Positions 12,627-24,924 are shown, counted from the stretch's first letter. The stretch: DNA of 64,000 bases from Stereum hirsutum FP-91666 SS1 (GCF_000264905.1 NW_006763149.1:445634-509633); one strand, 5' to 3'. Program-made: numbers and translations. Notes: generated by a model from the letters alone, not told the origin.

Positions 12627-13472
12627 ATGGTTCTGAATCTCAATCTGAAAACCTCTGTAAGTTCCGAAACAATACGGGCAGTTCGCGACGGAATGACCGT
12701 AATTTTGAAGACTGACACAAAGCCTCGTTCCTCTGTTTAGCCTTATTTCCCTACATTTTCTTCCCTTCCAGGCGAGCCGGAAAGCGGAGAAGTCTCACTC
12801 GAGTATTACGCTTCGGCTGGCTCCGGCTACTTACAACCATCCAAACACTGGGTCTTCATTGGTGAAATCGTTCAAAACATCTCCCTCATTCGTCCCGGCT
12901 TCCTGGTCAAAGACAAAAGAGGCGTGCAAGTCGGTGTTCACTTCTATCTCGACAACGATGTCGCTCGGACGGCAGATTATAAGAAGTTCAAGGTTGGGAG
13001 TACGATGTGTGTCTATTATGCTCATATGAGGTACTTCATGGACGGGGGCGTAGGGATCAGGGTCGAGGATATGTCGAATGTGAAGGTGAGAAACAGTGTT
13101 TGTTCCTCTGTGACATCGTAGGGAAGAATTAACTGGGCCCAGATCATACCATGCAGCATGAAGATCTTACTCGAGACGAACATCGCTAAAGTCAAGAGCT
13201 CTTTGGTTTGTTCAACATGCGCCAAGAAAGGTGAAGATGTGACGCTTCAACAATGCAAGCGATGTGGCACACGATACTGCAGTCGAGTGAGCGATCATAT
13301 CTTCGAGAGTGATATATGCGTTCTTCGTTGATGAGCTTATTTGACCACAACATAGGAATGCCAGCAACAGGACTGGCAGACTGGTCACAAGGCGAAATGT
13401 GCCGCCATCAGTCAGGTTCGAGAGTGGAGGGCTAAGGACTGGGGCAACTTCAGCGACTACTGGTCGGTCTAG
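12627..13472 (+). CDS. MYND-type zinc finger protein
   Basis: Small protein of about 220 residues ending in a MYND zinc finger. The finger reads CSTCAKKGEDVTLQQC, then CKRC, YCSRECQQQDW and GHKAKC. This gives the paired Cys ligands plus the closing Cys and His, with an intron inside the finger. MYND domains bind proline-rich partners and are common in expanded basidiomycete families; no SET domain is present here. The middle exon encodes a globular segment (HWVFIGEIVQNISL and GVQVGVHFYLDND). The first exon and its splice acceptor are uncertain. The start at 12627 requires an acceptor at GAG before CCG to keep frame. The stop at 13472 follows NFSDYWSV. Cellular role unknown. Confidence 0.75.
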
Positions 13473-13751
13473 AGCTGGCACTAAAACAGCTTGATGTGTG
13501 GAGTCATGGACGCGCTTTAGTGTTTCCAGAATACCACGGGAAAAGTAAAATAATTGGAATACATAGGATGCCGAAGAGGGTACATGGTGACGTCTGAAAG
13601 AAATGCACCATTGGTTATCTAAGCAGGCATAGCTGGTATATTAATATGAAGACACTGAACAACTATTGACACAAGCGTCCTGCGCACCGACCAAAAAAGC
13701 TGTAGTCAGTCTTCGGGAGATTCGATCCAACGAAGCACTCACTCGACGATC

Positions 13752-14848
13752 TTAATGCGTGATGGAGATAGTGACGCGTTTCCCAGGAATACCATTCGGA
13801 TGCGACGAGTCGTCCTCGATGCATATATACACCCAGCCGCCGCATGTATCGGTGTCTGCTGGTAGAAGGCCAGTCCCAGGGAGGCACTTACAATGATGCC
13901 TGTTACATGTCGATCCTAATGGTGCGAATCGGTTGTGTCCAGGATGCATGATGTAAGCCTTGCTCCTATCGAGGGTTAATGCGCATATAAACAGCTGCGG
14001 GAGAGCTGTAAACACAAATGAGAAAAGCACGAACGAAAATCTGAGAGGGGTCGATTGTCGAAGTTCGGTGGCTATTGCGTGCATTCGGGTCTTGGCATCC
14101 ACCTTTGGATCAGTGGCTACGATGCGGTACGAGGACTGAGATTCGAGACGAGTCGATCCTTTGGAGGCATGGGAGATTGCTTGGTAGACATCTGCCGACG
14201 TTCCATACTCTGGAATATTTGAGGAAGACTTGATGTATACAGTCAATGACTGATGGGGTGAAATAAGAAAGGACACGAGACTGACCTCTCCTGGAGGATG
14301 TAGAACTTTCTTCAATGACGGCGAAGACGAACCGACGACGGGCACCTTCGTCCACTTGATTCCGTTTTTAGATATATGAGACAGAATATCGCCTGAGTCC
14401 TAAGGTGAAGTACCAAAAATTCAACGGAAGGTATACACTGGACCATAAGATTTCACAAACCGACCTTAGGCTTCTCAATCTTCTTCCGTTTCGCAGGGGG
14501 CCCAATCGATGCAGAGTCAAGTTCGCTCGCGGGTCGCTTCTCCTGAGGATTGAGATCCGGCGACGTCGACAACGAAGGACCAGGGACAGTTACGATCGGA
14601 TTCTTCGCTTCGGCTGCCTTGCGTTCTGCTGCTCTTCGAGAGGCTGCCCGCCCATTCTCGCGACACGTTAAACATAGCTTGTAATTTTCCGTCGGTGAGA
14701 TTGCCTTCTTACACCCTCTCCTCGAGCATTGGACGGGTGCTTTTGCCAAAGGTTGCGCACTGTTGGAGGAGGGTACGGGGTCTGGTGAAGTATGTAGAGA
14801 GGATGACCGTAAGTCGGTGGTGGAATCGGACATGGGGGCGTCGGCCAT
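13752..14848 (-). CDS. Hypothetical protein with C-x4-C-x12-C-x2-C motif
   Basis: The protein starts with a Ser/Pro-rich acidic segment. A cysteine cluster follows (CSRRGC, then LCLTCRENGRAASRRA), spaced C-x4-C-x12-C-x2-C and compatible with one zinc site next to a basic helix. A nuclear-localisation-like PPAKRKKIEKPK comes after it. Introns follow at about 14455 and 14250. The C-terminal part ends with HPNGIPGKRVTISITH at 13752. Similar short Cys motifs followed by Arg/Ala-rich helices occur in uncharacterised basidiomycete proteins, so a nuclear or nucleic-acid-associated role is a guess. The region around 13920-14040 could contain a further intron. It is divergent from the FCP1-like gene across 346 bp. 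Confidence 0.6.
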
Positions 14849-15194
14849 GATGGTGGAAGGAGAGAGAAAGCGCGACGTAACTTATCCGCGACGCGACGCG
14901 CGAGATCAGGCGATCAGAGCGCGTTGATTGAAGTGGCAATCTTATCTTATCTAACTGTGGAGGTGTGTCACCGTGTCGCAAAGCGTCTTCGCGCCACATC
15001 TCACTTGATCTTGAACATCGACCTACTTTCAGGTGAGTGGCCTTTGGCCATCTTTTGTGTTGTCTTTCTGGTCAATTATCTGATAAGTCTCTGAATATCA
15101 TAGCTAGTGTCTTGGTCTTCACTATATCTCGCTCAAACTGTCTCTTCTCCGCCGGTGGTCTGTGCTCAGAGCACGTCGCCTGCTCTCTTCAAAC
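14849..15194. promoter_or_regulatory. Divergent promoter region
   Basis: This 346-bp region separates two head-to-head genes and includes the 5' UTR of the FCP1-like gene. GTGAGT at about 15033 could start a 5' UTR intron. Confidence 0.5.
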
Positions 15195-17463
15195 ATGTCT
15201 TCTGGCTATGGCAACTATCAAGGCCACGACAGAGGGGGAGACAGCCCAAGCTACTACAATACCTACGGGGATTACCAATTACAAGATGAATATGGAACAT
15301 ATACACCGTATCAAAGTGGCAGCGGTCACGGTCAGCCAGCCTCCTACGACCAGTCTTACATCAATCGAGCACAAGGGATGAACCCATTTTATACGAACCC
15401 GATGCAGACCCAGTGGCAGATGATGCAACACTATTACTCAACGGACGCATATAGTGGTGGCGGGGGTAGTAGTAATGGTGGTTATAGAGCAGGAGGAGGA
15501 CAACAGTACGGACAATAGTGAGTCCTCCTAAACAATCGAATAACTGTGCTTCCCTTCGAATGAACTCCCCTTCAAAAGCGGAGGTTACTCCGGAGATGAT
15601 CAGTATCCCCGCTATCACGATCAAGACCGTTCGCACTCCCACAGACGCCACAAGAATAAGGACTCAAGACAGTCCACCTCTCAAGGCCAAAGTCGTCGTC
15701 CCCACATCTCTTCACCTTACATGAAGATGCCGTCACCTCCGCCCCGACACCATCGAAACTCATCCCCACCATCTTCATCACCCGGACCTCCTCCTCCAAG
15801 TAGCCCTTCACCTAGCTACCTCGAGCTCTCTGCGGCCTCGTCCGAACCCCTTTCCTCCCCTGGTACCTCCAGAAAACTGTTAATCCTTGACTTGAATGGA
15901 ACGCTCGTTCTTCGCTCAACACGCCCACATGGCAAGACGACGTACGACAGTCGACAACGGGCGGCCCCTCGCTCGGTCTACCCGAGGCCATACATGGGAG
16001 CATTTCGGGAATGGATGTTTCACGAAAAGAACAGGGAGTGGCTAGACGTGATGGTGTGGAGTAGTGCACAACCGCACAGCGTGGACGATATGGTGCAGAA
16101 GGCGTTTGGCGAGGACGGGAAGGAATTGTTGAAAGCTGTCTGGGCCAGAGATAAGATGGGGTTGGGAGCTGATGCGTATTGTGAGTCCATTGAATGTACA
16201 CTCGTTCTTCCTATGCTCCCTGTGTAGCATATTCCGGGGTTGTCAAAACTCTCGGTGCGATTGTGTGTTCTGTTGGTCGAATTGGCCATTCGGTTCATCT
16301 CGTCACGGATTTATTTGCAAGCCATACCACAGATGCAACTATGCGTGCGCTATATGTGTATAGTGAGATACGTGAAAACGACAACGCCTGAATTGCAATG
16401 TTCAGACACTATTCGCTTTTGTCAAGCAATATCGAACGATTTGACTCTGTCAAAGCATGCAACCGATTTTCCAGATGAGCCCGTGCACTCTTACCGGCCT
16501 CTCGTCATATGGCCTGTATCTCGGTCATTGCGTCACTACTCCCCAAACGTGAAATATCTATAACTCTAACACCCACAACCCCCAGATCAAAAAGTCCAAA
16601 CCGTCAAAGACCTCACAAAGCCCTGGACCGAGCTCGCCTCCCTCCCCTCCTCCTCCTCCAACCCCGCCTCGCCCGTCGTCCATTCCGCCATGACCACCCT
16701 CCTCCTCGACGACTCCTTCAAGAAAGCCATCCTTCAGCCCTACAATCACGTCATCATCAAGGAGTACACACGAGAGATGAGGAACGCCGACGTCGCGTCG
16801 CTCGCGCTCGAGACTCGACGTGCACAGCGCGCTGTTTCTGCTTCTACCAAGGATAAGGACGACGTAGAAGCACAGTCTGAGTCTATCGCTTCCTCGACCA
16901 GCCCACCGCCTGAGGCCACCTCGGGAGTCTTTGTCTTTGTCAATGAAGGACCCGAAGTGGAGGGCGAGCTGTCGGCCAAGCAGAAGAAGAAGAAAAAGAC
17001 GAAGAAGGCGAGGCAGACATTGGATCGGGAGGAGGGTGAGGGTGTTGGGGAAGAGGAAGGCGAGGTCGTTTATGACGAGACTCTGTTAGCGATCATCGGG
17101 ATTTTCAACGAGGCGAAGGTGCAGAGTAATGTGGCTGCTTGGGTACGAAGTGGAGGACTTTGGGGACCGTATGCTTCGTCGATGCACGAACACCAACGCC
17201 GCGATAAGAAGTCTGGTTCACGGAGTGAAGGAGATACGAACTCCGGTTCACCGAAGAGAAAGGGAAGACCAGAGAAGAGAGAGGACGTTGTTAATCCAGG
17301 TAATGGGGAGCCGACGTACGTGCCACTGGGCGAGGAGAGCGAGGCGAAAATGGAAGACGGTCCACCGGTGTGGTATGAGCATCCTGGGACGATGATTTAT
17401 TGGAGCGTCAAGGGAAGGGATGCGTTGACGGAATTGGGGATTGAGATCAGGCATGGGCTGTAA
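15195..17463 (+). CDS. FCP1/NIF-type HAD phosphatase-domain protein
   Basis: Exons 15195-15517, 15579-16180 and 16586-17463 make a 600-residue frame. Residues 1 to about 130 are rich in Gly, Tyr, Gln and Ser (prion-like, low complexity), followed by an Arg/His/Ser then Pro/Ser stretch. The catalytic domain starts with LLILDLNGTLVLRS, the HAD motif I. The usual second Asp of DxDx(T/V) is Asn here, which could lower or change activity. It continues with VMVWSSAQPHSVDDMV, KPWTELASL and TLLLDDSFKKAILQPYNHV, as in NLI-interacting-factor/SCP phosphatases. A Lys/Glu-rich C-terminus follows. A role in dephosphorylating RNA polymerase II tails or other nuclear phosphoproteins is inferred from the family. 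The second intron is 405 nt, unusually long here. Confidence 0.85.
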
Positions 17464-17933
17464 TCGTGGCATCGTTGGACATGCTACAGACTCATACCAG
17501 GGTCTTGTGTCGATTTCTCCCTCTAATATCTTGCACGAAGACGCAATGCCTCATGTGTATAACGTACGGTACACATATGTTCCTTGTCCCCACTCCTCTT
17601 CTATCGAGCTTGAACCAATCCAAACAGTTTCTCGAACGCATGAAGAGTACCTGCACAGTGACGCCCGCACTTCATATGAATATGCTGATTCCGTGGTTCG
17701 CGCACGCTGCGTTTATCAGATAGATATCAGAGCTGGGATATCATTGGGTCATGACTAGGATACACAATCTACACATCTTCGACGTTCTCCCACATCGCCC
17801 ACGCCTCGGACCACGCCGACATCTATAGCGAAAAAGAGAAATCTACAGCAATCTATAACCTCTAGCCACACGCAAGATCCGATACACCTCACACCACACT
17901 CAACGAGAACGATGAAAAGGGGGGGAGGGGAAT
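17464..17933. other. Convergent intergenic region
   Basis: This 470-bp region lies between two convergent genes and holds both 3' ends. No coding signal is seen. Confidence 0.5.
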
Positions 17934-18938
17934 CTAGTGTTGCTTGGCGGCATCCTGGCCGACGGCGGAGAAGTACTCGAGCTTGTCGGTAGGGGTGGCC
18001 TTGATGGTGCGGCTACCCTCGGTCCAGTTGGCGGGGCAGACCTCGCCGTATTGCTCCTATGGGACGTGATAGCGGGTGATGAGCATGCCGACGACGGGAT
18101 AAAGAGGGAGCAAGGGTACATACAGTGAACTGGAAGGCCTTGACGAGACGGAGAGCCTCGTCGACGGAACGGCCGACAGGGAGATCATTAACGGTGATCT
18201 GCCTATTCACACCAAAACAAAATCAAATAAACACGCAACAGAACGCTCAGCAAACTGAGGGTAAGAAGATAAGTAAAAGAAAAGAAACGCACCTGAGGAT
18301 GCCCTTGGGGTCAATCAAGAAAGATCCACGGAGAGCGACACCCTTGTCCTCGAGCAAGACACCGTAGTCGCGCGAGATCTTGTGGTTCTTGTCGGCGATG
18401 AGGGGAAGCTCGAGGTTAGGTCCGATACCACCCTCCTTACGGTCCTGGGATGCCCAGGCGAAGTGGGTGTACTCCGAGTCGGTGGAAACGCCTGTAGAAA
18501 GGAAGGAAACGAGTGGCGATGAGGAACTGCATTCTGACGAGCATGAAAGGGGCAGAAGGTGGAGTTGGGGATAAGATAGACGTACCGAGGAGAGCGGTGT
18601 TAACGGACTTGAAGGCAGGGAGAGCGTCGTTGAAAGCAAGGATCTCGGTGGGGCAGACGAAAGTGAAGTCCCTGAAGAAAGTGTGAGCTACGAAATGGCC
18701 GGCGTGCACGATTACGATCCGAAATAGCGTACATAGGCCAGAAGAAGAGGATAACCCTAGAGATTCACACAAAAATCGATAGGTCAGCCAATCAATCGCA
18801 CGAAGAGCCCACAGCCAGCAGCGAGAAGTCGTACCATTGGCCGAGGTACTCAGAGAGGGAGATGTCCTTGAAGAGACCTTCAACGACAGCAGGGGCGGTG
18901 AAGCCAGGAGCGGGGTGTTGGATGCGGGCGGTAGACAT
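17934..18938 (-). CDS. TSA1: 2-Cys peroxiredoxin (thioredoxin peroxidase)
   Basis: Cytosolic thiol peroxidase of about 200 residues that reduces hydrogen peroxide and alkyl hydroperoxides using thioredoxin. The peroxidatic Cys is in [10 protein letters not shown] and the resolving Cys in [23 protein letters not shown] and a C-terminal YF (in [10 protein letters not shown]) mark a typical, peroxide-sensitive eukaryotic 2-Cys enzyme. Exon 1 is 18835-18938 ([13 protein letters not shown]). Exon 2 is a 24-nt microexon at 18733-18756 encoding most of VILFFWPM, and further short exons follow. Splicing the microexon restores the family motif exactly, which supports it. The stop lies at 17934 after DAAKQH. 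The symbol is given by homology to yeast TSA1. Confidence 0.95.
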
Positions 18939-19852
18939 GGTCAAGGTCGTAGAAAAAGCAGGAGATGAAGGAGATGAGAGGTGCGATAGGAGGGTGGAAG
19001 ATGGTGGAGGACTCGGGCTCGCTGCGTGTTCTAATAAATATCATCTCGAAATTCGACCACACGAGATAATCATCGTTTACCCGGACTCCGTCGGCCACTG
19101 GTCCCGAACAGGGCCGATTCCGATGACGGACGTCGTTGAAAGTCCCACAAAAGACATCCGTCAAAGACAAGTCTTTCATGCGATACTCGGGTTTTCCGAC
19201 CTCAGAAAAGCGCGTCTAACAAGGCGACAAAGCAACATCCTGATCATTCAGAGTTCGTGCGAGTATGAACGAAGAGAAGGGGGTCATCGGATCACGTCCC
19301 AGTGCAGTGGCGCGACGCGTTTTCCACGTCGGCTACGCCGAAGGAGGCTTGCCACATCGGCCAGCCGCGGAGCACGAGCGGGAGAGATAGCTTACAAAAA
19401 CTCTGACGAAGCGTACAAAATCGGTCACGGGAGGTCACGAGTAGGTTTGAGTCACTGACATGCTGCTGGTTAAAAAACTTGATCAGGAGCCTTGAGATCG
19501 TTCTGCACCGTTCGTCTGTTTTCTTTCAAAAAAAGTGGCATGATCGTCGTAGAAACGTGACTAATGCCTGGCGTTTAAGCAAAACTGCGAACTGCGACCT
19601 TGTGAGTTGGTGACGTAGTGGACGCCGATCTTGAATGTTTGAACGTTTCGGGCTTCGAGTGAATCAGTGTACACCGTCGCAAGTCCTTCAACCGGCATCC
19701 AGGTGACAGTGGTAGAACACGAAACGGACCATGGAGCAAAGTCATCAACGGAGGTAGCCAGGGCTTCCGAAGAACCACATTTGTGCACTTCATCGAACCG
19801 TACAGACGCAAAGACGAACAGCCACTCATACACGCCACACCAAACATCCACC
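18939..19852. other. Intergenic, promoter of the peroxiredoxin gene
   Basis: This 914-bp stretch holds no recognisable gene. It lies upstream of the peroxiredoxin start and downstream of the RRP45 stop. I could not identify specific oxidative-stress elements. Confidence 0.45.
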
Positions 19853-21093
19853 CTACCTAACCTCCACATTCCTCCCCTTCCAATCCTCCCTCAACCGCCC
19901 CTCCAAAAACTTCTCCAACTCCCTCGCCTTCCCCACCGCCACCTCCACCGCCCTCAACACCTCCTCCGGCGCGAGCGGCAGTCCCCCCGCCTTATGCACC
20001 ACGCACAACTCCCTCTGCGCGTTCAGTGCGAGCGAGAGCGTGCCGGTGGAGAGACGTTGTTCAAGATGCGAGGGGTCGAGGAGGCAGGTGGGTGTGTGGG
20101 GGTGCGAGGGAGAGGGGAAGTAGGCGAAGGTGATGCAGAAGGGGGTGTGGTGGAGTGAGAGGGGGACGGGGGCGCGGGAGGAGGGGGGGTGCTGGAAATA
20201 ATATTGTGTGGTGAGTATTCTGTGGAGGCAGGACAAGATACGAGAAAGACATACGACGGTCACTTCATCCCCGACGACCTCGACCTCCGGTCGACGGAAA
20301 TGTTTTAGTGCAGCGATACCCGCAAGACAAGCACAATCGAGTAGATTTCCCGCATCGGCCAGACAATGGATCGTTATTCGGAGTTGCCACACCTATGTGA
20401 ATCCCAACCAAGCCGTCGTCAGTTGCGCACTTGACACCATCACATAGTCAAATAAAAAATAGAACGTACCCGTTGCCCGGCCAATATACATAGCCCCTCC
20501 TTATCCACCGCATCGCTCCGTCGCAGGACTTTATCCAACATGCGCGAAAGCGCGACCTCTTCGTCTGAAGGTCTACAATACACAATACCCCACAACAACA
20601 ACAAAAATAGAGGTTAAAGGGTGCGACATTAAAAAGAGGGCCAAGCATAGAACATACCTACCGACCGGGCTCATATTCACTAGACGCCATAGGCGATATC
20701 TCAGAATGAATGAGTATCTGACCTTCGTACGGGCGTTCCGGCGTCGGACGTATCATCTTTGCGTCGACTTGGGCCAGCACTCTACGGACAACATGGTTCA
20801 GCTCCCATCCATCCCTTCCTTTCCATACCCAATACCCAATTCCAATTCCAAATCCCAAATACCAACCCCAGTACCAAAATACCAAAGGAGGAATACGATT
20901 GGTGAAGGAAGAGGAGAATCGAAAAAACACACCTCGTCTTCCCAAAAACACACTCCACACACCCCAACTCATCCCCAAAAATCAATTCCGGCAGGCGCAT
21001 CTCGAGCGCCGCACGGCCATCGAGACGTAGATTCTGTTCGAGCGCGTGGATGAGGAATTCTTTTTCGGGGAGGGAGGGCGAGGGGGGACGCAT
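19853..21093 (-). CDS. RRP45: Exosome complex component RRP45 (RNase PH-like)
   Basis: Subunit of the hexameric RNase PH ring of the RNA exosome, acting in nuclear and cytoplasmic 3'-to-5' RNA processing and decay. The N-terminus EKEFLIHALEQNLRLDGR is the hallmark of RRP45. It is followed by GCVECVFGKTRVLAQVDAK, PYEGQILIHSEISPMAS, LSRMLDKVLRRSDAVDKE, VWQLRITIHCLADAGNLLD and the conserved CACLAGIAALKHFRRPEV. Five exons are seen, with introns at about 20930, 20670, 20480 and 20240. The protein is about 310 residues and ends at 19853. The start at 21093 (MRPPSPSLPEKEF) places the conserved helix at the expected distance. The eukaryotic RNase PH-like subunits are catalytically inactive, so this is structural. 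Confidence 0.93.
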
Positions 21094-22309
21094 CGTGTTG
21101 CGTTTTTGATTGTTTGGTGAAGTGGGGCGGGTGGTAGGGGGAGGTGCGGCTAAGGGGTGGGCAGAGGGGGGAAGGTTAATTCTTTTGATTCTTGTGCGAG
21201 GATGTGGTGAGCTGTAGCGAGATTGCCGTAACCTGGTTTTCGGTCGAGGAGCGAAAGCTGGAAAGGAGTTGTACGAATTTGGATTTGAAATGCGCCACTT
21301 CAATCTTGCAGCAATAATTTGAAATTACGCGAACCGTCATTGTGTGGCGGAAGATGTGGCCCATCAGCCCTCAGGAGTCAGGTCTCAGGAGTCGGGCCTC
21401 AGGTACTTGTCAGGTACGGTTCTTCTCCTCAAAGCTGCATCCTTACATACCAGCAGTATAGGGGTCCTTACATGCAACCAAGATAGGCGTCCAGATGTAA
21501 TAACAGGTTCGATTGTATATCACGACGCCGAGCACGTAACATATAATCTCATAAACAGAAAAAAGACGAAAACGAACCGCTGAAAACCAACCAAAACCTA
21601 TTCTGAACAACCCAGCAACTTATCCGACACGAGAAGAACAACCTATGTAGCAAACCCACAACCCACCCGAAGAAAAAGAAAAACCTAGCCGCAGGCTATG
21701 TACAAACAGCATCATAAACAACGAAAAGGGAAGAGAGAAAGAACGAGCAAGAAAGAAGAGGCAGGTAAGTATTACACGAACAGAGACCTTGAATAGAATA
21801 ATCGATGAGATCAGATGAGGACTTGAGCATGCGAGGCGGGACTGAGTAAATATGCCGATAACCTGGATATATAAGTTATCGAAGAATCGAGAATCGAGCT
21901 GAGATTCAGAGAGATGTGGAAGCGAAACGGAGACGGAGACGGAGAAGGCAAAGAGCGTCGACGGGTGAGCTAGTACTGAGCGAGATACTGGAGACTGGAG
22001 ATGGAGATAAGGATAGAGAATGACGGGGAGCAGCAGAGACCGAATTCAGGATGCGCGAGATGAGAGATGAGAGATGATGGGAGGGGATGTATGTAGGTGT
22101 GGAGGTGTGGATGGATGTACGGGTATTTTTCGACAGACAGACAGACGAATAGAATGTCTAAAGCTGAAGAAGAGTGAAAAGCGGGGACCTATAAAACAAA
22201 AACAAAGAATAAGAAATAAGAAATACAAAGCGTGCATGATGATATTTTAGTGATCGTGGGCATCCCCCACCCACTCCCCTTCCCCTTCCCCTGCACGGCA
22301 ACATCCCAC
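21094..22309. other. Intergenic, low-complexity purine-rich stretch
   Basis: This 1.2-kb gap lies between the RRP45 start and the F-box-like gene stop. It contains imperfect CAGGAGTC/TCAGG repeats at about 21370-21410 and a purine-rich GAGA/GGAGAC stretch at about 21700-22090. It probably comprises a promoter and the 3' UTR of the next gene. No coding signal is seen. Confidence 0.45.
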
Positions 22310-24393
22310 TTAACTCTTCATACAAACAAACGTAGGCGCCGCTCCTTCTCCTTCCCCAGGCGGCACGATCCTCCACTTCGCGCCCGACAAGAACGATACA
22401 TCCCTAAGTGACGGACAAGCCCCACACCACCTCTTCAAATGTCCCTTCTCATGCAACTCCCTCGCCGCCTGCGGCACCGGCGTCCTAATCTGCACCGGCA
22501 TCAACAACGAACCGCTCCCGTTCCCGTTCGACCCATTCCCGTTCGCACTCAATCCGTCGGCGGTGGTGGGAAGCGGTGACGGCGGCGGCAAAAGATCAAA
22601 CGAATCGAACCCGGGCGAGACGGGCGACATGAGCGTGGGCGAGACGGGCATGCTCGGTGGGGAAGGAAACAGAAGGGTATATGAATCGATTTCTTGGGAT
22701 GAGGCTGCGGTCGTTGGACGTGAGTCGAGGAGGAGGAAAGGACGGGGTGTGCGTCGGGAGAGACGGAGTGTGCGGAGGAAGTGGAGGCGTGGGAGGATGC
22801 TTGGGATTTGTTTGTATAACGTCTAGCCATGGGGATTGGGGATGGGGATATTCGGTCGGTTAATTCGAAGCATACGTGGAGACGGAGACGGAGACGGAGA
22901 CGGATTGAATGGGAATGGGAAAGAAAGAAAAGAAGGACACATACCTGATCTTCGAGTACCCAGCCAATATGAAGTTCTTGTAACAGAGGCAAGCCCGACC
23001 CAGCGGCCAAGAACAATTTTGCAAGCGTACGTGCGTCCACCGCCTGTGGCGTCGACGATATAATCGACAGACTCGTCAACGACACCGTCGACTGTGCCAA
23101 AGCGGACATGAGCGCAGCCGGACGGAGACCATCATAGAGCGTGGAATCGACATGTAACGTAATGGATGTTAGCGGCCTGCCCGGAGCTACGCGAGCAGCG
23201 AGCGGCGGTGGGCCGGCGAATCTGGTGAGATTCGAAGCGCACTGGCTGCTTGCGAATAGCGTTGACAGGTCGGCGGCAGACGTCAGATAGGGAAAGGACA
23301 GGGAGGTGATGTCGGGTTGGGACGATAGCCAGGAAATGAACGCCGCTGGATCTGGCATGCTGTCCTGGCGGAGGGTGACGCTCTTCAGCCTGAAGGACGC
23401 GCCCTGGAGAACGTCGGGGAGAAAGCGGGGCAGGGAGACAGAGGTGAGATTGCGCATGTTGTTGAAGGCCATTGTGAGGGCGAGAGTGAAGGACGGGGAA
23501 TGGGTAGGGAACGAAGGGCAGACAAAGGATTGGACGAGGTCGGCGATTTCCTTCTTGGACGCAAGAAGGGTGATGCATTGATCGATAGGATGGTCATCGC
23601 AATCAGACAGGTCGAGTGCATGATAGAGTGCATGACGTGAGTCTGTCCGGAACTGTTTCGATACTCTCGCGAGGCTCGTAAGGTCGTGCTTCGGCAAGAA
23701 TGCGAACACAGAGCGAAAGGGGATAGTCGCTCGCCGTGAAGGAGTGGAAGGCGTGGATGGGGTTGGAGTGGACGTGGTCGGAGTGGATGGGTTTGTGGCG
23801 GGAGGGGTGGGCGTAGACGGTGTTGAGGTGGACGGTGTGGACGTAGAAGGGGTCGGTGTACTTGCCTTCCGGGATGGCTTGGCGGGCAGTCTAGGAAGCG
23901 GCGGTAGTGGCGGCGAGGGTTGACGTGGTGCTACCACAGGCTCTGATACCACAATGGTCGGAGAGCTCAAATGGCGCGCCGCACGACCCAGACCGTCGAC
24001 GCTGGGTGGCACAGGCAGCGAAGGCGTCGTCGGCGTCGACATGGTGCTGTTCACGGTCATGATGCTCGCACGACGACCAAGCCCGCTTGGCCGTCGGATG
24101 TCGGGGGACGGCGGGGACGGCGAGCGGCTGAGCGAGCCCCATGCACGGATGTTGGGCAGGTTCGACGCACCCGACTCGCGTTTTTGACGGATGGTGAAGA
24201 TGTTCGTGATCGCCGTCACCCGTTTCCGTATCGTCTTTGAGCTCGGATCCGGTTTGAACAGGCTTTCGACCGCGTCCGTCGACGCTTGGCCTGGTTTCAA
24301 GCTCGTCTCGAGATTGATCTCAGAGGGCGCTGGTGTGCCCGAGCTGCTCGCGCCCGAGGGTAGACGGGAACGACGACGGCCAAAAAAAGACAT
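22310..24393 (-). CDS. F-box/LRR-like basidiomycete protein
   Basis: Two exons (22945-24393 and 22310-22822) give 653 residues. The first 230 residues are Ser/Pro/Thr-rich and include a run of STP-type repeats. A domain then begins RSVFAFLPKHDLTSLARVSKQF, which resembles an F-box helix pair, followed by ALYHALDLSD and leucine-rich segments such as NLTSVSLPRFLPD, LKSVTLRQDSM, LTSITLHVDSTL and LQELHIGWVLEDQ. F-box proteins select targets for SCF ubiquitin ligases, and leucine-rich repeats usually bind the target. The assignment rests on this general shape rather than a clear F-box consensus. The C-terminus is low complexity and ends with KWRIVPPGEGEG and FVCMKS. The start is the first in-frame Met. 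Confidence 0.7.
23730..23870. repeat. Ser/Thr/Pro-coding tandem repeat
   Basis: Degenerate short repeats built on a STPTPST-like unit encode a low-complexity spacer before the F-box-like region of the minus-strand gene. Confidence 0.8.
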
Positions 24394-24924
24394 AAGTACT
24401 AGTAGTTGAGTGCAAGGGAGAGTGGGTTAGCGAGTCGACGGTGGAGGCATGGGCGAAAAACCGACGTCTTCAGCGCGTCCTCCGATCGGGCTCGACTGGT
24501 TTTTCAAACAGGCATGATGTCGGCCTCGCACCGCGTTCTCTGGTTGGTTGGGCAACACTGCCGAGCGGGGGCTTCCGTTGCCCTAGTCCAGATGGGGGTC
24601 CCGCTTAATGATCTCCATGATCCCGAGACTCCTCGATCTTCAGACCTCTTCAGTAGCTTCCCCGCTAGATATAATCTCTAAACGCTTCAAAGCTTAGGCT
24701 CATCATCTTCGCAAGATTCATGCATCTCTCGTGGCATATTGCGGGGAAGTCAGGGCCGATACTTTCTTACATCCCGAACTCATCCCATTACTTACCCCTC
24801 AGTACGATAACCATATTCCCCGACCAAAAGAAACGACATCTCCGAAACGGAAAACATATACACTGGTATCCATCCAAATGTCCCGACGTAAATTACCTCC
24901 TTTCTCCTACCAAATCACCTCACC
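24394..24924. other. Intergenic, no gene seen
   Basis: This 531-bp gap contains the promoter of the F-box-like gene and the 3' end of the DUF262 gene. Confidence 0.45.
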
